Positions 8,177-16,741 of a stretch of 64,000 nucleotides of DNA are shown one piece after another. The position numbers and the translations under genes are program-made. The notes under the pieces were generated by a model that saw only the letters and a list, made by a program, of their open reading frames with translations, searched no databases and was not told where the DNA came from. This stretch comes from Actibacterium sp. XHP0104 (GTDB lineage Bacteria; Pseudomonadota; Alphaproteobacteria; Rhodobacterales; Rhodobacteraceae), in contig NZ_JAOWLE010000005.1 in NCBI RefSeq assembly GCF_025751515.1, positions 210,215 through 274,214 on the forward strand, written 5' to 3'. The first letter of the stretch is position 1, and every line of letters starts with the position of its first letter.

Positions 8177-9979
8177 ATGGACGATCAGAACAAGAACCTA
8201 ATCCTGGCTTCGGTGCTCAGCTTTGTGGTGATCCTCGTATGGTTCATCTTCTTCCCGCCGGAAGAGCAGGCCCCGGCGCCGATCGAAAACGCTGCCGTCA
8301 GCACCGATGGTGTTGCGGCGCTGCCGCCGGCCCTGGCCGCCGCGCCCAGCGCCGTCACCACCCAGGCCCCCGCCCCCGTGGCGGCCGCGGCCCCGCGCCT
8401 GATGATCGACACGACCCGGCTTAAGGGTTCGATCTCGCTGGCGGGCGGCCGGATCGACCAGCTGGTTCTGAAGGATTACCGCGAAACGCTGGAGCCGGAT
8501 TCGGCCAATATCGGCCTGCTGTCCCCCGTGGGCACCGAACATCCCTATTACGCGCTTTACGGCTGGGCGCCGGGCGGCACGCTGGACATCGCCGATGTAC
8601 CCGGCCCGCTGACGGAATGGGTGGTCGAAGGCAACGACAAGCTGACCGAAGCCACCCCTGTTACGCTGAGCTGGGATAACGGCAAGGGCCTGATCTTCCG
8701 CCGCACGATCTCGGTTGATGACGGCTATATGTTCACCATGGCGCAGTCGGTTGAAAACACTGGTGAGACGCCCGTGCGCATGGCGCCCTATGGCCTGATC
8801 GCCCGCCACGGCGAGCCCGACAGCAAGAAATTCTTTATCCTGCACGAGGGCGTCGTGCGTCAGAATGACAACACGCTGGAAGAGATTTCCTATAAGGACA
8901 TGGCCGATCTGGACTATGTCGAACGTGAAGGCGCGCGCGCCGAAGTGGCCGACATCACCGAGAATGGCTGGATCGGCTTTACCGACAAGTATTGGATGAC
9001 CACGCTGGTCACCAAGCCGGGGCAGCCCTTTACCTCGGTCGCGAAATACGTGGCCTCGGCCGAGATCTACCAGGTCGAAGCCCGGATGCCCGTCATGGAC
9101 GTGGCCCCCGGCGCGACCGCCTCGGTCGAGACGCTGCTGTTTGCCGGCGCCAAGGAATGGGAAGAGATCAACGGTTACGAAGAAGACCTGGGCATCGTCA
9201 ATTTCGTCGATTCGATCGACTGGGGCATGTTCTTCTTCCTCACCAAACCGATCTTCAAGGTTCTGCATTTCCTCAATGGCGTGATCGGCAACATGGGTTG
9301 GGCGATCATCGCGCTGACCATCTTCATTAAGGCGATCCTGTTCCCGCTGGCCTACAAATCCTACGTCTCGATGGCCAAGATGAAGGAACTGCAGCCCGAG
9401 ATGGAGAAGATCAAAGAGCGCACCGGCGACGACCGCATGAAAATGCAGCAAGAGATGATGGCACTCTACAAGAAGGAAAAGGTGAACCCCGCTTCGGGCT
9501 GTCTGCCGATCCTGCTGCAGATCCCGATCTTCTTCTCGCTCTACAAGGTGATCTTTGTCACGATCGAACTGTATCAGGCGCCCTGGCTGGGCTGGATCCG
9601 CGACCTGTCGACCCCCGATCCGTCGTCGATCCTGAACCTGTTCGGCCTGCTGCCCTTTACCCCGCCGGCGCCGGAATCGATGCTTGCGTTCATCTCGCTG
9701 GGCATCCTGCCGATCCTGCTGGGTCTGTCGATGTGGTTGCAGCAAAAGCTGAACCCGACACCGACCGACCCCGTGCAAAAGATGATCTTTGCCTGGATGC
9801 CTTGGGTGTTCATGTTCATGCTGGGCAATTTCGCCTCGGGCCTGGTGCTGTACTGGATCACCAACAACACCATCACCTTCATCCAGCAGTACACGATCAT
9901 GCGCAGCCACGGGCACAAGCCAGACCTGCTGGGCAACATGACCGCCGGGCTGCGCAAGCGTAAGGCGGAAAAGAAATGA
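8177..9979 (+). CDS. yidC: membrane protein insertase YidC (Oxa1 family)
   Basis: About 600 residues. An N-terminal helix (LASVLSFVVILVWFIFF) is followed by an Ala/Pro-rich linker, a large periplasmic domain and the conserved five-helix insertase core with the cytoplasmic coiled hairpin (KMKELQPEMEKIKERTGDD) and NPASGCLPILLQIPIFFSLYKV. It inserts and folds inner-membrane proteins with or without SecYEG. The start is set where the family normally begins, MDDQNKNL; an in-frame ATG at 8165 follows AAGGA closely and would add four residues. yihA and argB follow on the same strand. Confidence 0.96.
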   Translation: MDDQNKNLILASVLSFVVILVWFIFFPPEEQAPAPIENAAVSTDGVAALPPALAAAPSAVTTQAPAPVAAAAPRLMIDTTRLKGSISLAGGRIDQLVLKDYRETLEPDSANIGLLSPVGTEHPYYALYGWAPGGTLDIADVPGPLTEWVVEGNDKLTEATPVTLSWDNGKGLIFRRTISVDDGYMFTMAQSVENTGETPVRMAPYGLIARHGEPDSKKFFILHEGVVRQNDNTLEEISYKDMADLDYVEREGARAEVADITENGWIGFTDKYWMTTLVTKPGQPFTSVAKYVASAEIYQVEARMPVMDVAPGATASVETLLFAGAKEWEEINGYEEDLGIVNFVDSIDWGMFFFLTKPIFKVLHFLNGVIGNMGWAIIALTIFIKAILFPLAYKSYVSMAKMKELQPEMEKIKERTGDDRMKMQQEMMALYKKEKVNPASGCLPILLQIPIFFSLYKVIFVTIELYQAPWLGWIRDLSTPDPSSILNLFGLLPFTPPAPESMLAFISLGILPILLGLSMWLQQKLNPTPTDPVQKMIFAWMPWVFMFMLGNFASGLVLYWITNNTITFIQQYTIMRSHGHKPDLLGNMTAGLRKRKAEKK

Positions 9980-10019
9980 TCCTGTTGCTGGCAGGATCGA
10001 CGAACGGGGGGGGGCTGTG

Positions 10020-10670
10020 ATGCAGCTCCCCTTTCCTGTTGCGTCCGAACCTGATGAGTTCACCGCCGAAAAAGGCCGCAAGCTGTTCGCGGGTGAGACC
10101 GATTTCCTGAAAGGCGTGGTCGCGATGGACGGCCTGCCCGCCCCCGACCGGCTAGAGGTGTGTTTCGCCGGCCGCTCGAACGTGGGCAAATCCAGCCTGA
10201 TCAACGCGCTGACCGGCCGCAAGGGGCTGGCGCGCGCGTCGAACACGCCGGGCCGCACGCAGGAAATCAACTTTTTCACCACGCTGGGCGGCCCCTACCT
10301 GGTCGACCTGCCCGGCTATGGCTATGCCGAAGCGCCGGTCAAGATCGTCGAAAAGTGGCAGCGCCTGCTCAAGGCCTATCTGTCGGGGCGTCAGACGCTG
10401 CGCCGGGCCTTTGTGCTGATCGACGCGCGCCACGGCATCAAAAAGGTCGATGACGAGATCCTGACCCTGCTGGATCAATCGGCCGTGACCTTTCAGGTGG
10501 TGCTGACCAAGGCCGACAAGGTCAAGGCCAACGACCGCGAAAAGGTGCTGGAACAGGTGCGCGGCGCCCTGTCGAAACACCCCGCCGCCTATCCCGAACT
10601 GGTGGTGACCAGCTCGGAAAAAGGCGATGGCATCGCGACCCTGCGCGCGATCATTGCCACGCTTGAATAA
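10020..10670 (+). CDS. yihA: ribosome biogenesis GTPase YihA/YsxC/EngB
   Basis: 216 residues. The GTPase motifs are all present: G1 GRSNVGKSS, G3 DLPGYGYA and G4 TKADK, with NTPGRTQEIN as the switch I region typical of the EngB family. EngB is needed for assembly of the large ribosomal subunit. A GTG immediately before the ATG (10017) could also start translation; the run of G bases just upstream is the likely ribosome binding site. It lies 40 bp after yidC and 36 bp before argB, suggesting one operon. Confidence 0.95.
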   Translation: MQLPFPVASEPDEFTAEKGRKLFAGETDFLKGVVAMDGLPAPDRLEVCFAGRSNVGKSSLINALTGRKGLARASNTPGRTQEINFFTTLGGPYLVDLPGYGYAEAPVKIVEKWQRLLKAYLSGRQTLRRAFVLIDARHGIKKVDDEILTLLDQSAVTFQVVLTKADKVKANDREKVLEQVRGALSKHPAAYPELVVTSSEKGDGIATLRAIIATLE

Positions 10671-10706
10671 TCCCCTATCCTTGCTGCAAACCGCCGAGGA
10701 CAAATC

Positions 10707-11576
10707 ATGAAAAAGCAGACCGCCATGAACCGCGACTGGATCGCCACCGCCCGCACCCTTTCCCAGGCCCTGCCCTATTTGCAGCGCTATGATCAGGCCA
10801 CCGTCGTCATCAAGTTCGGCGGCCATGCGATGGGCGATGACGAGTCGATGGATACCTTTGCCCGCGACATCGTTCTGATGCAGCAGGTCGGCGTGAACCC
10901 GGTGATCGTCCATGGCGGCGGCCCGATGATCAACGAGATGCTCGACAAGCTTGAGATCAAGTCGGAATTCGTCAAGGGCAAGCGCGTCACCGACGAAGCT
11001 ACCGTCAAAGTTGTTGAAATGGTGCTATCGGGGCTGGTGAACAAACGCATCGTTCAGGCCATCAATCGCCAGGGCGGCAAGGGCGTCGGCCTGTCGGGCA
11101 AAGATGCCAATCTGATGATCTGCGAGCAGACCAACCCCGATTTGGGCTTTGTCGGCACGCCGGTGGAAATGAACCCCGAGGTGATCCGCCAGCTGCACGC
11201 GGCCGAGATGATCCCGGTCGTGGCGCCCCTGGGCGCGGGCCGCAATGGCGAAACCTACAACGTCAACGGCGATACCGCCGCCGGGGCCGTGGCTGCTGCG
11301 CTCAAGGCCGACCGGCTGCTGCTCTTGACCGACGTGCCCGGCGTCAAGGATGCCAGCGGCGAGGTCGTGACCGAACTGACGCCCGAGCAGATCCGCGGCA
11401 TGATCGACGACGGCACGGTTGCCGGCGGCATGATCCCGAAAACCGAGACCGCGCTTGAGGCGATCGAGGGCGGCGTGCGCGCCGTGGTCATTCTGGACGG
11501 CCGTGCGCCCAATGCCTGTTTGCTGGAACTTTTCACCGAACACGGGGCGGGCTCGCTGATCCGCACACCGCGCTGA
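10707..11576 (+). CDS. argB: acetylglutamate kinase
   Basis: 289 residues. It phosphorylates N-acetylglutamate with ATP, the second step of arginine synthesis. The amino-acid kinase motifs are visible: [11 protein letters not shown] near the N terminus, [14 protein letters not shown] for substrate binding, and LTDVPGVKD and [14 protein letters not shown] in the C-terminal ATP-binding half. AGGAC 7 bp before the ATG supports the start. The yidC-yihA-argB order is common in Rhodobacterales. Confidence 0.97.
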   Translation: MKKQTAMNRDWIATARTLSQALPYLQRYDQATVVIKFGGHAMGDDESMDTFARDIVLMQQVGVNPVIVHGGGPMINEMLDKLEIKSEFVKGKRVTDEATVKVVEMVLSGLVNKRIVQAINRQGGKGVGLSGKDANLMICEQTNPDLGFVGTPVEMNPEVIRQLHAAEMIPVVAPLGAGRNGETYNVNGDTAAGAVAAALKADRLLLLTDVPGVKDASGEVVTELTPEQIRGMIDDGTVAGGMIPKTETALEAIEGGVRAVVILDGRAPNACLLELFTEHGAGSLIRTPR

Positions 11577-11623
11577 ACAGCCTTGCCGCGATCGACACCC
11601 GGCTGGCCCGTGACGGGCTGGCC

Positions 11624-12223
11624 GTGTTCGGCGCGTTTCATCCCGATGCCGACGACAATGCCCCCGAAGGCTGTGCCACGCTGATCTTGATCGGCCCGCG
11701 AGAGCCGGGGTTCTGGCCGCGTTTCAGCGCCAGCCCCGAATATGCCGACGGCGCTGCCGACCCGCTGGATCGTTGGTCAAAGCGGATGATCGGGGCCGTC
11801 GCCGCCGAGACCGGCGGGCGCGCGATCTTTCCGTCAGACGGGCCGCCCTGGCCGCCCTTTATCGACTGGGCGAAACGCAGCGGCCGGGCCTGGGCCTCGC
11901 CGGTGACGTTGCTGGTGCATGACGTGGCCGGGCTGATGGTGTCGTATCGCGGCGCCCTGGCGCTGCGTCAGCGCCTTGAGCTGCCCCCGCCCCCGCCCTG
12001 CCCCTGTGACAGCTGCCCAGACCAGCCCTGCCGCGACGCCTGCCCGGTGGACGCGCTGGCCGACGGGTACGACGTGGCCGCCTGTCACGGATGGCTTGGC
12101 GGCCCCGGGGGGGAGGACTGCATGAATTCGGGCTGCGCCGTCCGCCGGGCCTGTCCGATCAGCGCAAGCTATGGCAGGATGACCGAACAATCTGCGTTTC
12201 ATATGAAAGCCTTTTATCCATGA
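11624..12223 (+). CDS. ferredoxin-like Fe-S protein
   Basis: About 199 residues. Two cysteine clusters near the C terminus, CPCDSCPDQPCRDACP and CMNSGCAVRRACP, are arranged like those of 4Fe-4S proteins. The N-terminal half (LILIGPREPGFWPRF) matches a conserved alphaproteobacterial family of unknown function. No ATG is available: GTG 11624 lacks a clear Shine-Dalgarno site and the conserved reading continues upstream in frame to CTG 11573 overlapping the argB stop, so the true start is uncertain. The stop overlaps the next start by ATGA. The partner reaction is unknown. Confidence 0.7.
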   Translation: MFGAFHPDADDNAPEGCATLILIGPREPGFWPRFSASPEYADGAADPLDRWSKRMIGAVAAETGGRAIFPSDGPPWPPFIDWAKRSGRAWASPVTLLVHDVAGLMVSYRGALALRQRLELPPPPPCPCDSCPDQPCRDACPVDALADGYDVAACHGWLGGPGGEDCMNSGCAVRRACPISASYGRMTEQSAFHMKAFYP

Positions 12224-12732
12224 GTTTGCGCCTGATCCTTGTTCGCCATGCCAAGTCCAGCTGGGACGATCTGATGGTGGACGATCATGATCGGGTGCTG
12301 AACCGCCGGGGCCGGGCGACGGCGCCGCTGATGGCGCGGTTTCTGGCCACCCATGGGCACCGGCCCGCGCTGGTGGTCAGCTCGACCGCACGGCGCACTC
12401 TGGAAACCTGGGACAGGATGGCGCCCATTTTCGGCGGCACAGATATGCCGCCCCTGCACCCCGAGCCAAAGCTGTATCACGCCAGCGCCGACACGATGCT
12501 GGCGGTTCTGCATCGCTGCCCGCCCTCGACGGTGATGATGCTGGGTCATAACCCGGGGATCGGAGATTTCGCATCGGACCTGCTGGCCGAACAACCGCGC
12601 CACCCAAGCTTTCACGCCTATCCGACCTGCGCGACGCTGGTCGCGGATTTTCCGGCACGCCGATGGTCAGAGGTGCGGTTCGGCACCGGCCGGGTTGTCG
12701 ATTTCGCGATCCCGGCCGATATGACCGATTAA
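12220..12732 (+). CDS. SixA-like histidine phosphatase
   Basis: 170 residues of the histidine phosphatase (phosphoglycerate mutase-like) superfamily. The catalytic RHA motif is at LILVRHAKSSW near residue 9, and the second catalytic His is in MLGHNPGI. Length and the KSSW sequence resemble SixA, which removes phosphate from phosphohistidines, though the real substrate is unknown. Start ATG overlaps the stop of the Fe-S gene (ATGA), so it is translated by coupling. Its stop overlaps the convergent aapJ-like stop by 3 bp. Confidence 0.85.
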   Translation: MSLRLILVRHAKSSWDDLMVDDHDRVLNRRGRATAPLMARFLATHGHRPALVVSSTARRTLETWDRMAPIFGGTDMPPLHPEPKLYHASADTMLAVLHRCPPSTVMMLGHNPGIGDFASDLLAEQPRHPSFHAYPTCATLVADFPARRWSEVRFGTGRVVDFAIPADMTD

Positions 12733-13742
12733 CGGAAGGGCGGCGAGTAAATCAGCCCGCCATGCGTCCATAGCGCGTTCAGCCCGCGCGACAGGCGGAT
12801 CGGGGTGGCCTCGCCGATGTTGCGCTCAAAGATCTCGCCGTAATTGCCGCCGGCCATGATCGCCATCTTGGCCCAGTCGGGCGTCAGGCCCAGCGTTTCA
12901 CCCATCGCGCCCTCGGCGCCCAACAGGCGGCGCACCTCGGGGTTGTCGGAATTGGCGGCCAGTTCCTCGACATTGGCAGAGTTCACGCCCAGCTCTTCGG
13001 CGGTGATCAGGGCGTTGAGCGTCCAGCGCACCAGATCGGCCCATTGTTCGTCGCCATGGCGCACCACGGGGCCAAGGGGCTCTTTCGAGATCACCTCGGG
13101 CAGCAGGATATGCGCGTCGGGGTCGACAAAGGTGGCGCGCGTCGCGGCCAGGCCGGACGCATCGGTCGAATAGACATCGCAGTCACCCGCGACATATTTC
13201 TGATGGGCGTCAGCCGCGCTTTCGACCAGTACGGGTTGGTAGGTGATGTTGTTGACGCGGAAGAAATCGGCCATGTTCAGCTCGCTGGTCGAGCCGGTTT
13301 GCACGCAGATCTTGCGGCCCTCCAGTTCCTTGGCCGAGGTCACGCCGGCGGACTTACGCACCATAAAGCCCTGACCGTCGTAATAGCTGATGCCGGCGAA
13401 ATCCAGCTCGCGGCTGACATCGTTGACGAAGGTCCAGGTGGTTTTGCGCGCCAGCAGGTCGATCTCGCCCGACAAGAGCGCCTCGAACCGGGTCTTGGCC
13501 GAAACCTCGACATAGCTGACCGCCGCCGGATCGCCCAGCGCGGCCGCCGCCACGGCGCGGCAGAAATCGACGTCAAAGCCGCGCCACACCCCGTTGGTAT
13601 CGGTCGCGGCGAAACCGACCAGCGTCGGATCGACGCCACATTTCACCGTTCCGCTCGCTTTCACACGATCCAACGTCCCGGCGCTGGCGCCCAAGGCCAT
13701 AAAGGCCGCGGCCAGCACACCCAGAGACAGGGATTTAATCAT
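12729..13742 (-). CDS. general L-amino acid ABC transporter substrate-binding protein (AapJ-like)
   Basis: 337 residues. A signal peptide (residues 1 to about 21, cleavage near GASAG) sends it to the periplasm. The family-3 solute-binding fold is seen in VKCGVDPTLVGFAATD, WRGFDVDFCRAVAAAALGD and KICVQTGSTSELNMADFF, the pattern of the broad-specificity AapJ/BztA proteins. No permease or ATPase gene (aapQMP) is adjacent, so it is an orphan that either serves a transporter elsewhere or has changed role. Its upstream region holds a perfect palindrome (13829-13842). Confidence 0.88.
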   Translation of the reverse strand: MIKSLSLGVLAAAFMALGASAGTLDRVKASGTVKCGVDPTLVGFAATDTNGVWRGFDVDFCRAVAAAALGDPAAVSYVEVSAKTRFEALLSGEIDLLARKTTWTFVNDVSRELDFAGISYYDGQGFMVRKSAGVTSAKELEGRKICVQTGSTSELNMADFFRVNNITYQPVLVESAADAHQKYVAGDCDVYSTDASGLAATRATFVDPDAHILLPEVISKEPLGPVVRHGDEQWADLVRWTLNALITAEELGVNSANVEELAANSDNPEVRRLLGAEGAMGETLGLTPDWAKMAIMAGGNYGEIFERNIGEATPIRLSRGLNALWTHGGLIYSPPFR

Positions 13743-13828
13743 TGCGATGTTACCTCTTCCCGATCTTTGTGTTTTTCGGCTCTGCCCTGCCTGCGGGACT
13801 GGCCCAATCGTTCACTCGGTCAATCATC

Positions 13829-13842
13829 CCCCTATATAGGGG
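13829..13842. promoter_or_regulatory. perfect 14-bp palindrome upstream of the AapJ-like gene
   Basis: CCCCTATATAGGGG lies about 87 bp upstream of the AapJ-like start. It could be a dimeric repressor operator overlapping an AT-rich -10 element. No -35 box of good quality accompanies it, so the role is inferred only from symmetry and position. Confidence 0.4.
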
Positions 13843-13926
13843 TAAGTTTGGGCGGATAAAGCGAAACCCGTCAAGGTAAAGCGGCACACCGAGATGTGAT
13901 CCTGCGTCGCGGGGGCCAATTGGCCC

Positions 13927-14637
13927 CTAGGCGCGGCACAGGGTGAGGAAACGGTGGGCGTGCAGGAAATCGCGGCGTTTGGCCTCGGCCATCTCGGCGG
14001 CTTCTTCGTCGATGCCCCATTGTTCCTCTTGCCAGGTCTCGTCAACGCGCGAGGCGCGCCAGATCTCTTCGGGGCTGGCCCAACCCTCGCTGGCGGCAAA
14101 ACCCAGCACCAAAGACCCGCTGAGCGACACCAGGTCATGCAGGGCGGTCAGCTCGAACGGGGTAAAGGCGCGCACCTCGCCCGTCAGGCGGGCGATGCTG
14201 TCGGCGGGCTGGGCACAGTGGACAACGCCGCGATGCACCTCAAGCGGCGCGCCCAGATCGCGCGCGGCCCGGTCAAGATAGGGGTCCCAGGTCTCGGCCT
14301 GGCGGGCGATCAGCCCCTCGGGCGTTTCGGCGCGATAGCACAGCAGATCGGAATCGCCATAGGCGGCGATCAGCCCGGCCACTTCGGCATGTTGCGGCGT
14401 CACCTTGTCGATGGCGGCGTTGGCCGAGCGTGTGCAGGGCATCTTGGCGGGGTCGATCTCGGCCTCGACGGCGGCCCATTCGGCGGCGATGGCCTCGGCC
14501 AGCGGGCGGGTCGGCAGGATCAGCGTGGCCTTGGCCGGGGTCTTCAGCACCCGCCCGTCCAGCACCACGCCGAACCCGTTGTCATCCTCGGTAACGGTGG
14601 CCTCTTTCCAGAACCGTTTCTTCGCCCATCCGCTCAT
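13927..14637 (-). CDS. ATP12 family F1-ATPase assembly chaperone
   Basis: 236 residues matching the ATP12 family, known from mitochondria and alphaproteobacteria, where it assists assembly of the F1 alpha subunit. Typical segments are KRFWKEATVTEDDNGFGVVLDGR, LKTPAKATLILP, AIAAEWAAVEAEIDP and the conserved GDSDLLCYRA. ATG 14637 follows GGAG and overlaps the stop of the HAD gene as ATGA; an ATG four codons upstream (14649) overlaps the Shine-Dalgarno site and is less likely. It is the last gene of the rarA-crcB-rluC-HAD operon. Confidence 0.9.
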   Translation of the reverse strand: MSGWAKKRFWKEATVTEDDNGFGVVLDGRVLKTPAKATLILPTRPLAEAIAAEWAAVEAEIDPAKMPCTRSANAAIDKVTPQHAEVAGLIAAYGDSDLLCYRAETPEGLIARQAETWDPYLDRAARDLGAPLEVHRGVVHCAQPADSIARLTGEVRAFTPFELTALHDLVSLSGSLVLGFAASEGWASPEEIWRASRVDETWQEEQWGIDEEAAEMAEAKRRDFLHAHRFLTLCRA

Positions 14638-15296
14638 GTGTTTCTCCATAGTTCGTCCAGCGTCGGCAGCAGGTCGTCAAAGCGATCCAGCACCCGTGCA
14701 GCGGCGGCCAGTGCAGGGCGCGGGTGATAGCCCCAGCTAACCCCGATGCCGGTCACGCCCGCGGCGCGCGCCATGTCCATATCAAAGCTGGTATCCCCTA
14801 TCACGACCGCATCGCCGGGTTCCACGCCTGTTTCGGCCAGCGCGGTCAACACCATCGACGGATGCGGTTTCGAGGGGTGATGATCGGCCACCTGTTGGGT
14901 GACGAAATACCGGCCCAGGTCATGCGCCTCGATCACGTGATCCAGCCCCTTGCGCGATTTGCCCGTCGCCAGACCCAGCAGCACCTCGTCACGCGCCCTT
15001 AGCGCATCCAGCGCCGCACGGGCACCGGGATAAAGCGGCGAGGGCAGATCGGCCGCACGCAGGTCGTGAAAGGCCTGTTTGTAGGTGGCAACCATGGTCG
15101 CGCGGGTGGGATCGTCAAGCTGGGGCGCCAGCCGGGCCATGGCCTCGGGCAGAGACAGGCCGACAATGCCCAGCATGTCGTGCGGCGCAGGCAGGCCCTG
15201 TTCGGCAAAGGCCGCCGCCATGGCGCCCTTGATATGGGCCTGGCTGTCGACCAGCGTGCCATCGACGTCAAAGATCACCAGTTTCAGGCGGGTCAT
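14634..15296 (-). CDS. HAD-superfamily phosphatase (phosphoglycolate phosphatase-like)
   Basis: 220 residues, HAD subfamily IA. Motif I DVDGTLVDS carries the nucleophile Asp and the acid/base Asp, a helical cap follows (about 15-85), and motif IV is GDTSFDMDMARAAG. Such enzymes hydrolyse small phosphate esters; the nearest named relatives are Gph-like phosphatases, but substrate cannot be fixed from sequence. Start and stop overlap the neighbouring genes by ATGA, so the whole cluster is translationally coupled. Confidence 0.87.
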   Translation of the reverse strand: MTRLKLVIFDVDGTLVDSQAHIKGAMAAAFAEQGLPAPHDMLGIVGLSLPEAMARLAPQLDDPTRATMVATYKQAFHDLRAADLPSPLYPGARAALDALRARDEVLLGLATGKSRKGLDHVIEAHDLGRYFVTQQVADHHPSKPHPSMVLTALAETGVEPGDAVVIGDTSFDMDMARAAGVTGIGVSWGYHPRPALAAAARVLDRFDDLLPTLDELWRNT

Positions 15297-16336
15297 TCGA
15301 TCTCGTCAAAGGGGTCGGCGGGCACATCGGCCTCGCGCCAATCCAGCGTTTCCCAGGTGCGTTCCATATGCGGCGGCAGGGGTGCGGTGATTTCCAGCCG
15401 GTTGCCCGTCACAGGATGCGTCAGAGAGATCATCCGGGCATGCAGGTGCAGCTTGCGGCTGATCTCTCCGCCCAGCTGGGCACCCCAGCCGTCGCCCAGG
15501 TTTTCCTGGCCCGAGCCGCCATATTTGCCGTCGCCGATGATCGGGTGGCCCATCTCGGCCATATGGGCGCGCAGCTGGTGCGTGCGGCCCGTCACCGGCA
15601 CCAGCGCGACCCAGCTGACCCGGCCGCCCAGGCCCGACAGCACCGCGTAATCGGTGACTGCGCGTTTCGCGTCGGGGGTCTTGTCGACGTCGCGCGGATG
15701 GATGCACAGCATCTTTTCCGCCTCGCCCTTGGCACCGTGACCGGGCGCCTTGACCAGACCATAGCGCACCGTGCCCATGGCGGGCTTGGGCTGGCCCGCG
15801 ACGGCGGCCCAGTAAATCTTGCGGGTATCACGCGCCCGGAACGCGCCGGTCAGTGCGGCGGCAACCGAGCGTGTGCGCGCCAGCAGCAGCACGCCCGAGG
15901 TGTCCTTGTCCAGCCGGTGCACGAGGCGCGGCTTGTCGTCGAGCCCGAATTTCAGCGCCTCGGCCAGGCCATCGACATGGCGGGTTTGCCCCGTGCCGCC
16001 CTGGGTGGGCAGGCCGGGCGGCTTGTTCAGCGCGATGATGTGATCGTCGCGATACAGCACACAGGCCTGGATCATCTTGGCGTCGGCGTCCGAGACCTTG
16101 GGCTTGGGCTGCGATGTCACCTCGCCCGGATCGGGCAGCGGCGGCACGCGCACCATCTGGCCGGTCTCGACCCGGCTGGCCGGTTTCACCCGGCCGCCAT
16201 CGACGCGGATTTCGCCCTTGCGGCACATCTTTTCGATGCGGCCCTGGCTGACATGGGGAAAGCGGCGGCGGAACCAGCGGTCCAGCCGCTGATCGCCCTC
16301 GTCGCTGGTCACCTCGACGGTCTGAACCCCGGTCAT
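15293..16336 (-). CDS. 23S rRNA pseudouridine synthase, RluA/RluC family
   Basis: 347 residues. An N-terminal S4 RNA-binding domain (about 13-70, RLDRWFRRRFPHVSQGRIEKM) precedes the catalytic domain with the motif HRLDKDTSGVLLLART containing the catalytic Asp, and TGRTHQLRAHM further on. S4 plus RluA domains fit RluC or RluD; the exact target uridines cannot be told. Start and stop overlap crcB and the HAD gene as ATGA. Confidence 0.9.
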   Translation of the reverse strand: MTGVQTVEVTSDEGDQRLDRWFRRRFPHVSQGRIEKMCRKGEIRVDGGRVKPASRVETGQMVRVPPLPDPGEVTSQPKPKVSDADAKMIQACVLYRDDHIIALNKPPGLPTQGGTGQTRHVDGLAEALKFGLDDKPRLVHRLDKDTSGVLLLARTRSVAAALTGAFRARDTRKIYWAAVAGQPKPAMGTVRYGLVKAPGHGAKGEAEKMLCIHPRDVDKTPDAKRAVTDYAVLSGLGGRVSWVALVPVTGRTHQLRAHMAEMGHPIIGDGKYGGSGQENLGDGWGAQLGGEISRKLHLHARMISLTHPVTGNRLEITAPLPPHMERTWETLDWREADVPADPFDEIE

Positions 16337-16710
16337 GCGAATACCCCGCGCATCATCATCATCGCCAGCACGATCGCCGCCAAAGACAGCACCACCGAGG
16401 CCAGCACGTAAACGCCAGCGACCATCACCTGCCCGCGTTCGAACAGGGTGATCGCATCCAGCGAAAAGGCCGAAAAGGTGGTGAACCCACCCAACAGCCC
16501 GGTCATCAACAGCGGCGCATAGCGGTTGCCGAATTTCACGGCCAGCAGCACCACCAGCACCCCCATTAGGAAAGAGCCCACCACGTTCACCGTCAGCGTG
16601 CCCCAGGGGAATCCATGCCCCATCAGGCGGGTGGCCCCCAGACCTGTCAGGTAACGGGCGCAGGCGCCGATCGCGCCGCCCAGTGCCACTTGTGCCAGAA
16701 CTGTCATCAT
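16333..16710 (-). CDS. crcB: fluoride channel CrcB/Fluc
   Basis: 125 residues, four membrane helices. The family signatures GGAIGACARYL, FPWGTLTVNVVGSFLMG and GLLGGFTTFSAFS are all present, including the conserved Asn and Phe residues of the fluoride pore. Two such small proteins pair as an antiparallel dimer to export fluoride. Two ATGs are adjacent (16710 and 16707); either could start. It sits 31 bp after rarA and overlaps rluC by ATGA. No fluoride riboswitch is visible before it. Confidence 0.93.
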   Translation of the reverse strand: MMTVLAQVALGGAIGACARYLTGLGATRLMGHGFPWGTLTVNVVGSFLMGVLVVLLAVKFGNRYAPLLMTGLLGGFTTFSAFSLDAITLFERGQVMVAGVYVLASVVLSLAAIVLAMMMMRGVFA

Positions 16711-16741
16711 GGGGTCTCTCTCGGGCCGGGCGCGGCGGATG

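Noticed and set aside
8198..10282. A 694-codon open frame antisense to yidC/yihA
   Set aside because: Shadow of well-identified genes, low-complexity Arg/Gln/His product.
16333..16741. Fluoride riboswitch before crcB
   Set aside because: The rarA-crcB gap is only 31 bp, too short for the aptamer.
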